Shown: positions 10,643 through 19,659 of the stretch, one piece after another
How positions within the stretch are numbered: position 1 is the first letter of the stretch
Layout of the letters: each line of letters opens with the position of its first letter
NCBI GenBank assembly: GCA_018432615.1
Contig: JAHDSQ010000006.1
Coordinates: forward strand, 82,432 to 146,431
Direction: 5' to 3'
Source of the DNA: Clostridia bacterium
GTDB lineage: Bacteria > Bacillota > Peptococcia > DRI-13 > SM3-B62
Length of the DNA stretch: 64,000 nt
The notes under the pieces: generated by a model
Seen by the model: only the letters and a program-made list of their open reading frames with translations
What the model was told of the DNA's origin: nothing
Databases searched by the model: none
Program-made: the position numbers and the translations under genes

Positions 10643-11443
10643 GTGGGCCGAGTGAAAAAAATAGGGTTGGTGGTTCTGGTCGGTCTGCTCAGCTATTTTT
10701 TGGCGGTAAATGTTTTGATGGGATTGAAGGTTAAAGGTTATCGTTATCTTTTTCGAGCGACAGAACCTTACGATCTTGTGGTAAGAAATGCGGTGATACT
10801 TGACGGGACAGGATTGAACGCTGCTTTTCGCGGCGATTTGGCGCTGAGGGACGGTTATATTGCTGCCCTCGGATACATCAGACCAAAAGACTCTCCCGTT
10901 TATGATGCGGGAGGGCTTACGGTTATCCCCTGGCCTATCGCCGTTGAGGAAATATGCGGGGATAACACGGACAGTGGTGATGAAAATGGGCTTGCGTCAG
11001 ATTATTGTACAAATATTTTAAAGCATTTGCTGGAGGGGAGTTATCCTCGTTATCCCGCAGAAGAAATCTTTTTCCCGGAGGGACCCTATCGCGGCCTTAC
11101 TTTGGCTCAAGCGGCTTGTGCCCATGAAACAACAGAACAGGCCTTGTATGACGCATTAAAAAAAGAAATGCCGCCCCAAACGGTAGTGCTGCTTGTTTCG
11201 GCAAGGTATAACAAAGAGGACAGAAGCAGCGAAGAACTGTTGGCGCGGCTCACGGGTTACCGCGCCGAACTGTTGGGGTGGGGAGAAAGTGGGCGCATTA
11301 AAGAGGGTTGTCGGGCAGATTTTTACTTTTTTAAGTCCCATGACTATTCTGAGGACGAATTGAGAAAGCTTTTATTGCAAGGAAGGATTCCTCAGCCGGA
11401 CCTTATCATGGAGGCAGGGGAAATTAAGGAAATCAGTCAATAA
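10643..11443 (+). CDS. Membrane-anchored amidohydrolase-like protein lacking the catalytic barrel
   Basis: A 266-residue protein with an N-terminal membrane anchor (about residues 6-28) followed by the composite beta domain of D-aminoacylase/dihydroorotase-type amidohydrolases (YDLVVRNAVILDGTG, about residues 43-57, and GDLALRDGYIAALG). Where the family continues into the metal-binding HxH of the TIM barrel, this sequence reads VIPWPIAVEE with no histidines. The C-terminus regains family features (GRIKEGCRADFYFF). I infer that most of the barrel is deleted and the protein is not a metal-dependent hydrolase; it may be a decaying gene or a repurposed extracytoplasmic domain. Convergent with and overlapping the next gene by 11 bp. 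Confidence 0.6.
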   Translation: MGRVKKIGLVVLVGLLSYFLAVNVLMGLKVKGYRYLFRATEPYDLVVRNAVILDGTGLNAAFRGDLALRDGYIAALGYIRPKDSPVYDAGGLTVIPWPIAVEEICGDNTDSGDENGLASDYCTNILKHLLEGSYPRYPAEEIFFPEGPYRGLTLAQAACAHETTEQALYDALKKEMPPQTVVLLVSARYNKEDRSSEELLARLTGYRAELLGWGESGRIKEGCRADFYFFKSHDYSEDELRKLLLQGRIPQPDLIMEAGEIKEISQ

Positions 11444-12560
11444 AGACACCTTTTCTGCAGATTTGTATGTGGGGGGGTGAATCTTTACTTTGTTTTCGGA
11501 TAGTGGAGAGTGGGTAGAAGTAATACCTGCTGCCGTTGAGTTTGAAGTGGGGTAGCAGTTCTTGAAAACGGGGAATGTTAGGGTCAAAGGACAAGACGTT
11601 GAGCTCGTCCTTTTTTATGTTGTAAACGATCCGACGGTTTACCGTAACTACGGGGTCGGTACGAGAAGCCAAAAAGCCCCGTCCTTTCATGAAACGGTAA
11701 TTGTATTGGACGGGGTGTTTTTCCCCTCTGGTGAAAATTAAAAGCTTAGCCTGAAAATCTGTGCCTAGATCAAATGAGAAATCGGTCATAAAGCATCCTA
11801 AGGGTATATTGATATTGCGGCAGACGGGAACGGGCTTATCCGTGATGGGATCGGACGGGAAACGGCAAATAACCTCTCCAAAACCGGCAAAATAGCAGGA
11901 AGTGTTATCGTACAAGGCAAGGTAATAAAAGAAGTCATCGCAGGACAGTTCTTCCTTTAGGTCCACCGCAACATTCCATGCGTCGCTATCATCGACGCAG
12001 CGGTTAAAAGTGAGCATCAGCGAAAGCCGGGCTTGCTTGAGCACAGACATAACGGAGAGATTAATAAAGTGGGATAGAAAAGAAATGCTGCGAAGCTTAA
12101 GCGGTGGAGGGACTATCGTGCCAAGCAGCGGGTTTTCCAAGCTGATGGTATTGCGCAAGAGCCGCCGGAAAAAGAGGGTAGCAAATATGCCGATCATTAA
12201 CGGTGATATTTGCATGATAAGAGGTAATGAGAAAGGGGGCTCGTAATTCATAATAAAGGCGAAGGACCAGAGGAGCAGGATGAAAAAGACGTTCAGATCG
12301 ATATAGCGCAGGATCAAGCCTTGTGGTTGTTTAGGGTAAATGTAGTGCAACTGGTATTTTTCTATCAGGTTATACATCTGGGTAGTCAGGTTAGCATCAC
12401 TTCCGTAAGAGAGGTTGATGAATTCTTCCAGGGTTTCCTGCAGGCGTTCCAGACGTCTTTGCATAGTGATGGAGATAAAGATACCAACAGAACTGAGAAG
12501 CGTCAGAAGGCCTCCGGTAATGGAAATGAGTATGAAGGTGTAGAGAGAGGTTTTGATCAT
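11433..12560 (-). CDS. Membrane protein of unknown function
   Basis: Not recognised. The 375-residue product has one N-terminal hydrophobic segment (about residues 7-33), a coiled-coil-like stretch (QRRLERLQETLEEF), then two more membrane segments near residues 88-128, and a large soluble C-terminal part without motifs I know. It is the second gene of a minus-strand pair; the upstream gene ends 34 bp before it. The start ATG 12560 is preceded by purine-rich AAGGATAAGGATAA. No signal of horizontal transfer. Confidence 0.65.
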   Translation of the reverse strand: MIKTSLYTFILISITGGLLTLLSSVGIFISITMQRRLERLQETLEEFINLSYGSDANLTTQMYNLIEKYQLHYIYPKQPQGLILRYIDLNVFFILLLWSFAFIMNYEPPFSLPLIMQISPLMIGIFATLFFRRLLRNTISLENPLLGTIVPPPLKLRSISFLSHFINLSVMSVLKQARLSLMLTFNRCVDDSDAWNVAVDLKEELSCDDFFYYLALYDNTSCYFAGFGEVICRFPSDPITDKPVPVCRNINIPLGCFMTDFSFDLGTDFQAKLLIFTRGEKHPVQYNYRFMKGRGFLASRTDPVVTVNRRIVYNIKKDELNVLSFDPNIPRFQELLPHFKLNGSRYYFYPLSTIRKQSKDSPPHIQICRKGVFID

Positions 12561-12594
12561 GTGGTGTTATCCTTATCCTTATGGTTTGCCCGTT

Positions 12595-13215
12595 TCAGAG
12601 GCATTCGAGATTAAAGCGATGGTTTTTGGCACAGTCTGCAAACTCTAAGTATCCTTCTTCACGGGCCCAGATTTCCATGTTATGCATGAGGTGCTGTATC
12701 GTGCAGGTAGGAAGGCAGTTCTGTGTTGCACATCTGCCCATGACAAAAACGGTTTTCAGGAAGATTTGACCTGCGGTAATCAGTCTTTTTTCAATCAGGT
12801 ATTCACTAACCGTGGCTAAAGTCAAACACAAATACTCCCAGAAAAGACCGGTAAAAGGATAGCTTTCCAGTAATGAAGAGAGAAAGAGTTGATAAAAACA
12901 ATCAAAAAAGCGTTGAGTGCATTCTTCCTCGTTTTCTTCTGTGATTAAAAAAAGATATTTCTTGAAAAGCTCATTCATTCCCAAACGTGTCATGTTAAAA
13001 GGGCCTTTTTCCATTGTTTCAAGGACCAATCCTAAGGCCTGGACCAGAGGATCGGAAGAAGGCGCCTGTCGGCAGGCTTCTTGCGGATCAAATTCTTCGA
13101 TCACTTTGACCTTGGCCAGGTCCATGTACGGATCAGCCTGGGCCGGGGAGGGGAAAACTAAGGGAGAAAGGGCTTGTCGGATGTTTTGTACAAAAACTGC
13201 TGTGTCATAATACAT
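12595..13215 (-). CDS. Conserved-looking soluble protein of unknown function
   Basis: Not recognised. The 206-residue product is mostly helical in appearance and contains a C-terminal cysteine group (GRCATQNCLPTCTI and further Cys near residues 194 and 204) that could bind a metal or FeS cluster; this is inference. ATG 13215 follows a CAGGTGATGCT ribosome site. It heads a minus-strand pair with the downstream membrane protein and is divergent from rlmD with a 160-bp gap. Confidence 0.65.
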   Translation of the reverse strand: MYYDTAVFVQNIRQALSPLVFPSPAQADPYMDLAKVKVIEEFDPQEACRQAPSSDPLVQALGLVLETMEKGPFNMTRLGMNELFKKYLFLITEENEEECTQRFFDCFYQLFLSSLLESYPFTGLFWEYLCLTLATVSEYLIEKRLITAGQIFLKTVFVMGRCATQNCLPTCTIQHLMHNMEIWAREEGYLEFADCAKNHRFNLECL

Positions 13216-13375
13216 AGCATCACCTGCTTGTATTGTTCCACCGACAGCGGAATAAATTATATAGATACAAACTTTGTCCGCAGATAGAGGGAATAAATAT
13301 CATAGGGAGAAATATATGAGATGAGCAAATATACAGGAATAGTGTTTTTGGAAACGACATCGGATAGGAGTAAAG

Positions 13376-14707
13376 ATGGAAATAGGTAGCGTGCAGAAAG
13401 TGAAAATAACGGATTACCTTCATGACGGCTCCGGTCTGGGAAGGCTTTCGGGACAGGTGGTCTTCGTTCCGGGGGCGCTGGCGGGGGAAGAGGTTTTGGC
13501 CGAGGTGACCACCCAAGGGAAAGGGTACGTGCAGACGGAAGTGAAGGAGGTCCTGCTTGCTCATCCAAGCAGGGTTTCTCCGGTTTGTCCCGTTTACGGA
13601 GAGTGCGGCGGCTGCGGGTTGCAGCATGCAGATTATGAATTGCAATTGGAAATCAAACGGAGGATAGTCGAGTCGGCCTTACACCGCATCGGAGGATTGC
13701 GTGACGTGGCAATCCGGCCTGTTATCGGGGCAGCATCCCCCTGGGGTTATCGCAATAAAGGGACCTTTCGTGTAGGCAGGATATCCGGGAGGGCTGTACT
13801 GGGGTTTTACGAAGAAGGCTCACATCGTTTGGTGTCAAGGCACTGCAAGCATCTTTTCTCCCCTTCCGTGACAGCATTGCTATCTTACTTGGAAGAAGTG
13901 CTGACAGAGCAAGGCTTCGGAAAAGAAGGCCATGTCGACAGAAATACTGAAATAGACAGTATTATGATACGCGAGAGCAGGTATAAGGGAGAGACCTTGC
14001 TTGTCTTTTCCTGCTTTGACGAGTTGGCGGAGGAGATTAAGCGCATTGCTAGAAAAGTGTGCGATAAATTCCCCCTGGTTGTGGGTGTTTGCCGGAATAA
14101 CAAAGGCAAGCTGCACATCGTCGAGGGCAGGGATAGAATCGTGGAGAAGATAGATCATCTTTTATTTGATGTTTCGGCCAAGTCCTTTTTTCAAGTCAAT
14201 ACGGAACAAGCCGCTGTTTTATACCGAAAAGTAATGGAATATGTCGGACCGACGGGACAAGAACCGGTCGTCGATGCCTATTGCGGTACGGGGACAATCA
14301 GTTTGTTTGCGGCGCAAAAGGCGCGCAGAGTGATTGGGATTGAGAGCGTTTCTGAAGCGGTACGGGATGCCAAGAACAATGCCGTCAAAAACAATGCAAC
14401 CAATGTTGAATTCAAAAAAGGCAGGGTTGAAGACATCCTTCCGAAGCTGGTCAGGGATGGTCTAAAACCCGCTGTAGTTATCGTGGATCCTCCCCGCAAG
14501 GGGTGCGATAAGAGACTGCTGGAGGCTATCATAGAAGCCGGTCCGGTGCGTATAGTGTATGTATCATGCAACCCCAGCACCCTGGCCCGGGATATCAAGA
14601 GATTGGCAGGGTGCGGTTATGCCGTGGCAGAGGTTCAGCCCGTGGATATGTTTCCTCAGACAAGCCACGTTGAGAGTGTAGTATTGATAACAAGGGTGAA
14701 TAAATAA
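13376..14707 (+). CDS. rlmD: 23S rRNA (uracil-C5)-methyltransferase, RlmD/RumA family
   Basis: S-adenosylmethionine-dependent enzyme that makes 5-methyluridine in 23S rRNA; Gram-positive homologues may modify U747 as well as U1939. N-terminal TRAM RNA-binding domain (residues 1-60), then the 4Fe-4S ligands CPVYGECGGCGLQ (three Cys) with a fourth in SRHCKH, the SAM-binding motif VVDAYCGTGTIS, and the catalytic motif VSCNPSTLARD near residue 400. Length 443 is normal and the C-terminus (VDMFPQTSHVESVV) is intact. ATG 13376 follows TAGGAGTAAAG. It is the last chromosomal gene before the prophage; rum/rlmD-type genes are known insertion targets for mobile elements in streptococci. Confidence 0.95.
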   Translation: MEIGSVQKVKITDYLHDGSGLGRLSGQVVFVPGALAGEEVLAEVTTQGKGYVQTEVKEVLLAHPSRVSPVCPVYGECGGCGLQHADYELQLEIKRRIVESALHRIGGLRDVAIRPVIGAASPWGYRNKGTFRVGRISGRAVLGFYEEGSHRLVSRHCKHLFSPSVTALLSYLEEVLTEQGFGKEGHVDRNTEIDSIMIRESRYKGETLLVFSCFDELAEEIKRIARKVCDKFPLVVGVCRNNKGKLHIVEGRDRIVEKIDHLLFDVSAKSFFQVNTEQAAVLYRKVMEYVGPTGQEPVVDAYCGTGTISLFAAQKARRVIGIESVSEAVRDAKNNAVKNNATNVEFKKGRVEDILPKLVRDGLKPAVVIVDPPRKGCDKRLLEAIIEAGPVRIVYVSCNPSTLARDIKRLAGCGYAVAEVQPVDMFPQTSHVESVVLITRVNK

Positions 14708-14730
14708 AACGCTAAAAATGTTTAAAAATA

Positions 14731-14806
14731 AAGGGTTTCCAGACATTGAATTTTTCTTTCGGCTGTTTAGCCTGAAGTGACAATGTCAGGAAACCCTTAT
14801 TTTTAT
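14731..14806. terminator. Bidirectional terminator between rlmD and the prophage operon
   Basis: AAGGGTTTCCAGACATTG (14731-14748) pairs with CAATGTCAGGAAACCCTT (14781-14798), 17 of 18 positions, with a small GGCT/AGCC hairpin in the loop. T-rich tails occur on both sides, so it can end rlmD and the opposing minus-strand prophage operon. Confidence 0.8.
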
Positions 14807-14840
14807 TGTTTGCGGGAACATATCAACCGCCCTGAAAGTG

Positions 14841-14905
14841 ATAGGGTTGAGTTGACAGATTAGATAACGGCCTTTTTTCATAGGGGTTGAGGAGACAGAA
14901 TAGAT
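14841..14905. repeat. Two imperfect direct repeats at the prophage edge
   Basis: The segment at 14841-14865 (core GGGTTGAGTTGACAGATTAG) recurs at 14880-14905 as GGGTTGAGGAGACAGAATAG, spaced about 40 bp apart. They lie between the rlmD terminator and the first prophage gene and could be integrase or regulator binding sites. The rest of the 225-bp gap shows nothing else. Confidence 0.45.
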
Positions 14906-14932
14906 GTAAATATGAAGAGTCAATCACCCGCG

Positions 14933-15292
14933 TTATAAAAACGCACTAATTGACTTTAGCCCTTCATTCTCGATCCGTTCCCCAATTTTCAAAAGACCGA
15001 AAACCATTAAGTTTCGTGCGTATAAGTATGGTGTTGTGCAATCAGGATATATCGCTTTAAGAAGAATGGCAATTTGACCATCGCTATCAAGGCTACCGAT
15101 ACCATAATTACTGCCATCGCTATCAGATGGGGTATATGTAGCCGGGTTGATCTCGTCAAAATGGTACTTGATTGCATAAGCTAATGCGAACTTTGCAGCA
15201 GTTACCGCAAAGTCAAAATATCCGCTTGTTGCAAGGAGTTCTGCCACCTCATTCGCTTTCTTCGACAAACGGAAATTTATTAGATCAGCCAT
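14933..15292 (-). CDS. Small helical protein, DndE-sized, last gene of the defence operon
   Basis: The 119-residue product begins NFRLSKKANEVAELL and is predicted helical. Its size, its position directly after a DndD-like ATPase and the 'LSKKA...L' start are reminiscent of DndE, the small partner of DndD in DNA phosphorothioation systems, but similarity is weak and I treat it as an inference. ATG 15292 uses the ribosome site AGGAGGTGAAATGAA, which overlaps the last codons of the ATPase gene, so the two are translationally coupled. Another reading is a family-specific accessory subunit with no Dnd connection. Confidence 0.55.
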   Translation of the reverse strand: MADLINFRLSKKANEVAELLATSGYFDFAVTAAKFALAYAIKYHFDEINPATYTPSDSDGSNYGIGSLDSDGQIAILLKAIYPDCTTPYLYARNLMVFGLLKIGERIENEGLKSISAFL

Positions 15293-15293
15293 T

Positions 15294-17306
15294 TCATTTC
15301 ACCTCCTGATTAGGTTCGATACGTGTATAGAAGGATGTCTGACGTGTGAGACGGTATTCCTTTTTCAGCGAGGAGCCAAGAGTTTCTCTAGCTCTTTGCT
15401 CATCTATTTCGTGTGTGTATGCTAGAAGTACGACTTGCTCGGATAACGACGGTAGGACTTTTATTATGTTCTCTTTATGCGTGGGATCGAGTCGGCCAAA
15501 TGGTGAGTCCATAATGACAGGGCCACGTAGCGGTGCATTCTTATGCAATGCACCAATTAGTGCAAGTGCAACTACATGCTCAAAACCAGCTGATCGTAGA
15601 GGTACAGGATCGCCTCCATCCTTGTGGTAGATGGCAAGTCCATAATTATCATTTATCTCTAATCTCACATAATCAGGATCGTTACTGATCCGGACAAACA
15701 GGTCAGTGGCATCTTTTTCGACGCGACTTTTGAGGTTGTTGCGGTAAGCATCAATTCCTTCTTCAAAAATATTGTGGATCATTTCACATAGCTCAACTCG
15801 GCGTCTGGCCCGTACCATGTCTTCGCCTGTAGCTGTTTTATCTAATTTTGCATTCAAGGTGGCCAGCGAACTTCGTATATTAGCAATCTGTTCAGCCTCT
15901 TGGCGTTCACCTTCTTTTAGGTTATCAATTTTCTTCAGACAGTTTATTAGGTTCTTAACACAATTCTGCATGCTGGTGGATAATTCCTCTATATCACCAT
16001 GCTTTTCGAGTTCTTCCTTTACAGCTTTCAATTTGCGCTCATCATCACTAATTTCCACTGTAACTGCTGCGAGCTGTCGCTCATAGATTTCAAGGCGCTC
16101 TTTGCTGCTTGGATACCGCATAGTTTCAAGTGTAGCTTTTCTAATTTGTAAGGTTCTTAGTTTTCCAGACTCTTCCGGTGTGAGCCCTCCATAGTTACCT
16201 TCAAGGGCTTTTATCCGTTCTTCCATTTTTAGGATTAATGCATCATCGATATCTTGATCACAAAGATTGCAATGCTTCCTGCTGGCTGCTTCTTTCATCT
16301 CTTTTAAGAAATGTTGGGCAACTTTCTGTGAATTCTCCTTATCTTCTAATACTTTAACTTCTGCCTCTACATCTGATAGGATTTCATTAACCCTAAAACC
16401 AATAAGTCCTTTCCAAGCATCTTTCGTCGTATTTTTAATATCAGATAATAAACCTTCGCGCCTTGCTTTCTTTTCAGCAATGGAGTTTTCAAGTGCCTTC
16501 ATTTCAGCAAGGAGAGCTTTCACATGCTCGTTTTGATTCTGTTCACTTTCTAATTCACTCTTTCGACCAAGTTCTTGTGTTAGTTCTTCGCGCAAACGCT
16601 CCAACTCAGCGTTATGACCTTGTAACGCAGCCTCTAGAGTAGCTATTTGAGAACCAAGTTGTTCTGTTTGCTTGTTACTTTGTGCTGTTCTTGTTTTGGC
16701 ATTTGTGTATGCTTCAAGAACTGCTGCAGTATCGGTAGCCCCGTTTGTGAGCACAGGTACACCGAGAATTTCTTCGATGGACTTTTTTATCTGTGCCCCT
16801 GTGTCACTATCTTCCATCAAAAGTTCTTCATACTCTTGTAAAAGCTCACCATCAAATAGGAAAAAGCGTGCTACCTGTTCTGGCATGATAATCTTCAGTA
16901 TATGGTCTGTGTCTTCACTAGAGAGAATGGCTGTACCTTTTTTTAGATATACAGTCTGCTCATAATCATCGTTCTTAGTCGGACGGCTTACTCCTGTTCT
17001 AAGTTTGAATTGACGAGTCAACTCATATATTTCTCCATCATAAGACATGCGTAAAACAACCTTAAAACCATATCTGCCCTCAGAACGACTCTCGCGGTTA
17101 GATAGCATGGTTAAGTTAACATTCGTTCCGCGCCGATTCTGGAATTTCCCATAAATTGCATACCTAAAAATGTTTAATAATGTTGTCTTTCCGCGACCAT
17201 TATTGCCCCAGATGAATGTAACACCGTCATCGCTAGTAAAATCAATAGTTTGGCTTCCTTTAAAAGGCCCAAAGTCTTCCACGGTTAAGCTGATAAATCG
17301 TAACAT
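15294..17306 (-). CDS. DndD/Rad50-like SMC-type ATPase
   Basis: A 670-residue ABC/SMC-type ATPase. Walker A is GNNGRGKT (residues 34-41). About residues 148-154 read FFLFDGE, the motif typical of DndD. Long coiled coils flank a zinc-hook-like CNLC (Cys346, Cys349). The C-terminal head has the signature region RSAGFEHVVALALIGA and Walker B PVIMDSPFGRLD near residue 600. Such ATPases act as DNA-sensing motors or gates in Dnd, ABC-three-component and related defence systems. Start ATG 17306 follows AAGGAGG. It lies in an operon with two DNA methyltransferases and a nuclease-helicase, not with DndA/B/C, so a sulfur-modification role is unlikely. Confidence 0.85.
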   Translation of the reverse strand: MLRFISLTVEDFGPFKGSQTIDFTSDDGVTFIWGNNGRGKTTLLNIFRYAIYGKFQNRRGTNVNLTMLSNRESRSEGRYGFKVVLRMSYDGEIYELTRQFKLRTGVSRPTKNDDYEQTVYLKKGTAILSSEDTDHILKIIMPEQVARFFLFDGELLQEYEELLMEDSDTGAQIKKSIEEILGVPVLTNGATDTAAVLEAYTNAKTRTAQSNKQTEQLGSQIATLEAALQGHNAELERLREELTQELGRKSELESEQNQNEHVKALLAEMKALENSIAEKKARREGLLSDIKNTTKDAWKGLIGFRVNEILSDVEAEVKVLEDKENSQKVAQHFLKEMKEAASRKHCNLCDQDIDDALILKMEERIKALEGNYGGLTPEESGKLRTLQIRKATLETMRYPSSKERLEIYERQLAAVTVEISDDERKLKAVKEELEKHGDIEELSTSMQNCVKNLINCLKKIDNLKEGERQEAEQIANIRSSLATLNAKLDKTATGEDMVRARRRVELCEMIHNIFEEGIDAYRNNLKSRVEKDATDLFVRISNDPDYVRLEINDNYGLAIYHKDGGDPVPLRSAGFEHVVALALIGALHKNAPLRGPVIMDSPFGRLDPTHKENIIKVLPSLSEQVVLLAYTHEIDEQRARETLGSSLKKEYRLTRQTSFYTRIEPNQEVK

Positions 17307-17324
17307 CTTATATTACCTCCTTTC

Positions 17325-17528
17325 TCAACCTTCATGTACAGATTGCCTAAGAAAGTCATCAATTAACCTTCGAGTAATGATGCTCCCTTCAGTTCGATTG
17401 TCCTGATTCTCAAATTCAGCTAATACAATGCTTTGTATAAGCTCGGATGGTATCTCAGGATATTTCGCTGCACGGATATCTTCTAGCACCTTGAGTAGTT
17501 CCTCAACCTCGATTTTATTCATCGGCAT
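17325..17528 (-). CDS. Tiny protein between helicase and ATPase, defence operon
   Basis: Not recognised. The 67-residue acidic, helical product (MPMNKIEVEELLKVLEDI at the N-terminus) starts at ATG 17528, chosen because AAGGAGG lies 8 bp upstream within the end of the helicase gene; the genes overlap by 14 bp. In ABC-three-component defence systems a short 'middle component' sits next to the ATPase, and this gene occupies a similar place, but I see no motif that proves it. Confidence 0.6.
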   Translation of the reverse strand: MPMNKIEVEELLKVLEDIRAAKYPEIPSELIQSIVLAEFENQDNRTEGSIITRRLIDDFLRQSVHEG

Positions 17529-19659
17529 CTTCAAATCCTCCTTCACATAAAGCATTTATATCAATCTGAAAATCAACAGCAATGTTTTTCAGATCTGTAA
17601 TACATGCGGGATTTTCAGCACCAATTCCAAACTGAATGGCGCGTGATAACTCAGCTGAGATAATGGAAAGACGTTTATCATTTTCGTCTTCTGGAATTAC
17701 AGGCATTGTTATAGCATCGTATAAGTAGGCAAAATGCTTACCTGGATACTTTCTAAGTATACGGCCGCGTCGTTGAATAAACTCTCTGGGGTTTTGTGAT
17801 GAAGCAAGGATTAATGCATGCGTAGCGGATGGTATGTCTACGCCTTCGTCCAAACATTTAATAGATACTAGAATGCCGCCATTCGACTCAAAGTAGGATA
17901 GTGTTCTTTCTCGATCACCTTCCATCTCAGCATAATACTCGTAAGCATCAAAACCCTCAGCTGTAGCAGCACGTAAGACAGCGTTTAATTGCGTGATATT
18001 ATCGCAATATACTATCCATTTTTGGCCGGTACGATAGTGGGCTTTTAGTATTTTTATTGCAAGTGGTACTTTTCCAGCCGCATTCTTAACAATTCTCGCA
18101 CGATTAATGAGTAGCCGCTGAAGCCTTGAATCAATCTGTCTTTCTGCTCTGGGATCGGATGTAAAAGATACTTTGCCTTTATTTCCAGATCTTGCAATAA
18201 GCTTCTTAATTTCATCTGTGATCTCATTCCATTGCTTCTGTTCAATATCGGTTAGATAGAGTTTTTGAGGATAATAGAAATAGCGCGTGAGTACTCCGCT
18301 ACGAATAGCATCTTCCAGTGTAAATGGCGGTGGTATGATACCTTTAAAATAGTCTAAAAGCGCCTGGGTTCCTATTGGGTCACCATACCTATATGGCGTA
18401 GCTGACAAACCAAGTCGTGCACCAGTATGAAGACTTAACACGTTACGACGACGCGGACTACCAAGTCGATGAACTTCATCAGCAACAAGGAATAAGTGGT
18501 CACCCTGTGCGACATTTTGTAAGAAATCTGGAGATGATGCTGTATCCATTGTTGAAATGATAATCCGATTCTGATTACTCCTGCTACTTGTCCAGGCACG
18601 CAAAGCTCTAGGCTTACGCCAATCTGTATGGCCATCTCCGCAAAGTAAATAGTAAATTTGAATACCGGTGAGGGTCTCTTGCAATTCTTTGTGCCATTGA
18701 GTTAACAACTCACGTGATGGAACAAGAATTAAAACCGTTTCATGCCGGTCTAATGCGTTACGAATTGCGCATATTGCAGTAAAAGTTTTTCCGCTACCAG
18801 TAGCATGTTCGAAAATTCCACGACGACCGTTCTTGACCCATGCTTCCAAAGCATTCGCCTGATGCGGTCGAGGTGTTTTCGCATCGGGGTTTTTATTGGG
18901 CTTCCATTTATTCGCTACATTTTCGATAACTTTAATTTCATCCAATAACTTTTCCCAATCAGCACCTTTTGCTTTGTTTTTAAGAACTTCACGTACTGCT
19001 GTTGGAAATGGGAATACTGTAACACCCACCACAGTGTTGAGCCATAAGCGATTGAAAAAGTCCATCACATTATCCACTCTTGTTTTGTCACGAGCATCTG
19101 CCCAATTAGGAAACACATCGATTGATTCAATATTACCGTCAGATGATAAACCCTTAAAAGTTTCGTTCATGGAGCCACGAAAACCAACAGCATTTCCTAG
19201 TCTATCTGAGAAGATTCCGACCTTGTCATGAAACAACCGCCTAGCATCCGCTTCAGTATGCTCTCCTGGAATTGCGATTTTTACATCAATAATTCCTTCC
19301 GAGACCAAATAAGCTAATAATCTGGCTGGAGCAGATAATTCCGGGCTTTCGAACAAAGCCTCAACTTCTTTTTTTAAAGAATCTGCGAGTATTTGATCAT
19401 TTCGTGCTGAATAACCTTCAGAGAGAGCTATCTCATCAGCCTCAGATATGTAAGGAGAGCAAACAAGGCGCATCTTTCCGCCATTCTGAATGAATTCTTT
19501 TAGCGCACTCCATGCAATAATATAGATTGTACTGCCAAAATAGCCAGAGATACGATCATATTTTATTGAAGAGCGCATACATGGAAGATAAAATTCATTT
19601 GCAATGTCGTTCTCAGCTTTGGTATATGAGGCTTTAAAATCAAAATCATTAAGATTCAT
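17515..19659 (-). CDS. PLD-nuclease/SF2 helicase fusion, defence operon
   Basis: A 714-residue fusion. Residues 1-210 resemble a phospholipase-D-type nuclease domain (FHDKVGIFSD ... GFRGSMNET, an HxK...GSxN pattern). Residues 270-680 form a superfamily 2 helicase: Walker A ATGSGKT, DEVH box VADEVHRLG, motif III LSATPYR and motif VI QRRGRILR. PLD-helicase fusions are known in restriction and defence loci, where they translocate on and cut DNA. ATG 19659 follows AAGGAGG by 6 bp and overlaps the upstream gene by 11 bp. With the flanking methyltransferases this is the likely effector. Confidence 0.87.
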   Translation of the reverse strand: MNLNDFDFKASYTKAENDIANEFYLPCMRSSIKYDRISGYFGSTIYIIAWSALKEFIQNGGKMRLVCSPYISEADEIALSEGYSARNDQILADSLKKEVEALFESPELSAPARLLAYLVSEGIIDVKIAIPGEHTEADARRLFHDKVGIFSDRLGNAVGFRGSMNETFKGLSSDGNIESIDVFPNWADARDKTRVDNVMDFFNRLWLNTVVGVTVFPFPTAVREVLKNKAKGADWEKLLDEIKVIENVANKWKPNKNPDAKTPRPHQANALEAWVKNGRRGIFEHATGSGKTFTAICAIRNALDRHETVLILVPSRELLTQWHKELQETLTGIQIYYLLCGDGHTDWRKPRALRAWTSSRSNQNRIIISTMDTASSPDFLQNVAQGDHLFLVADEVHRLGSPRRRNVLSLHTGARLGLSATPYRYGDPIGTQALLDYFKGIIPPPFTLEDAIRSGVLTRYFYYPQKLYLTDIEQKQWNEITDEIKKLIARSGNKGKVSFTSDPRAERQIDSRLQRLLINRARIVKNAAGKVPLAIKILKAHYRTGQKWIVYCDNITQLNAVLRAATAEGFDAYEYYAEMEGDRERTLSYFESNGGILVSIKCLDEGVDIPSATHALILASSQNPREFIQRRGRILRKYPGKHFAYLYDAITMPVIPEDENDKRLSIISAELSRAIQFGIGAENPACITDLKNIAVDFQIDINALCEGGFEDADE

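Noticed and set aside
13220-13645. 141-codon open frame antisense to the rlmD start
   Set aside because: It runs opposite to the TRAM domain with no ribosome site and an unlikely composition; a shadow of rlmD.
14933-17306. A phosphorothioation (Dnd) system because of the DndD-like ATPase
   Set aside because: No DndA/IscS, DndB or DndC genes are present nearby; two methyltransferases and a nuclease-helicase are there instead.
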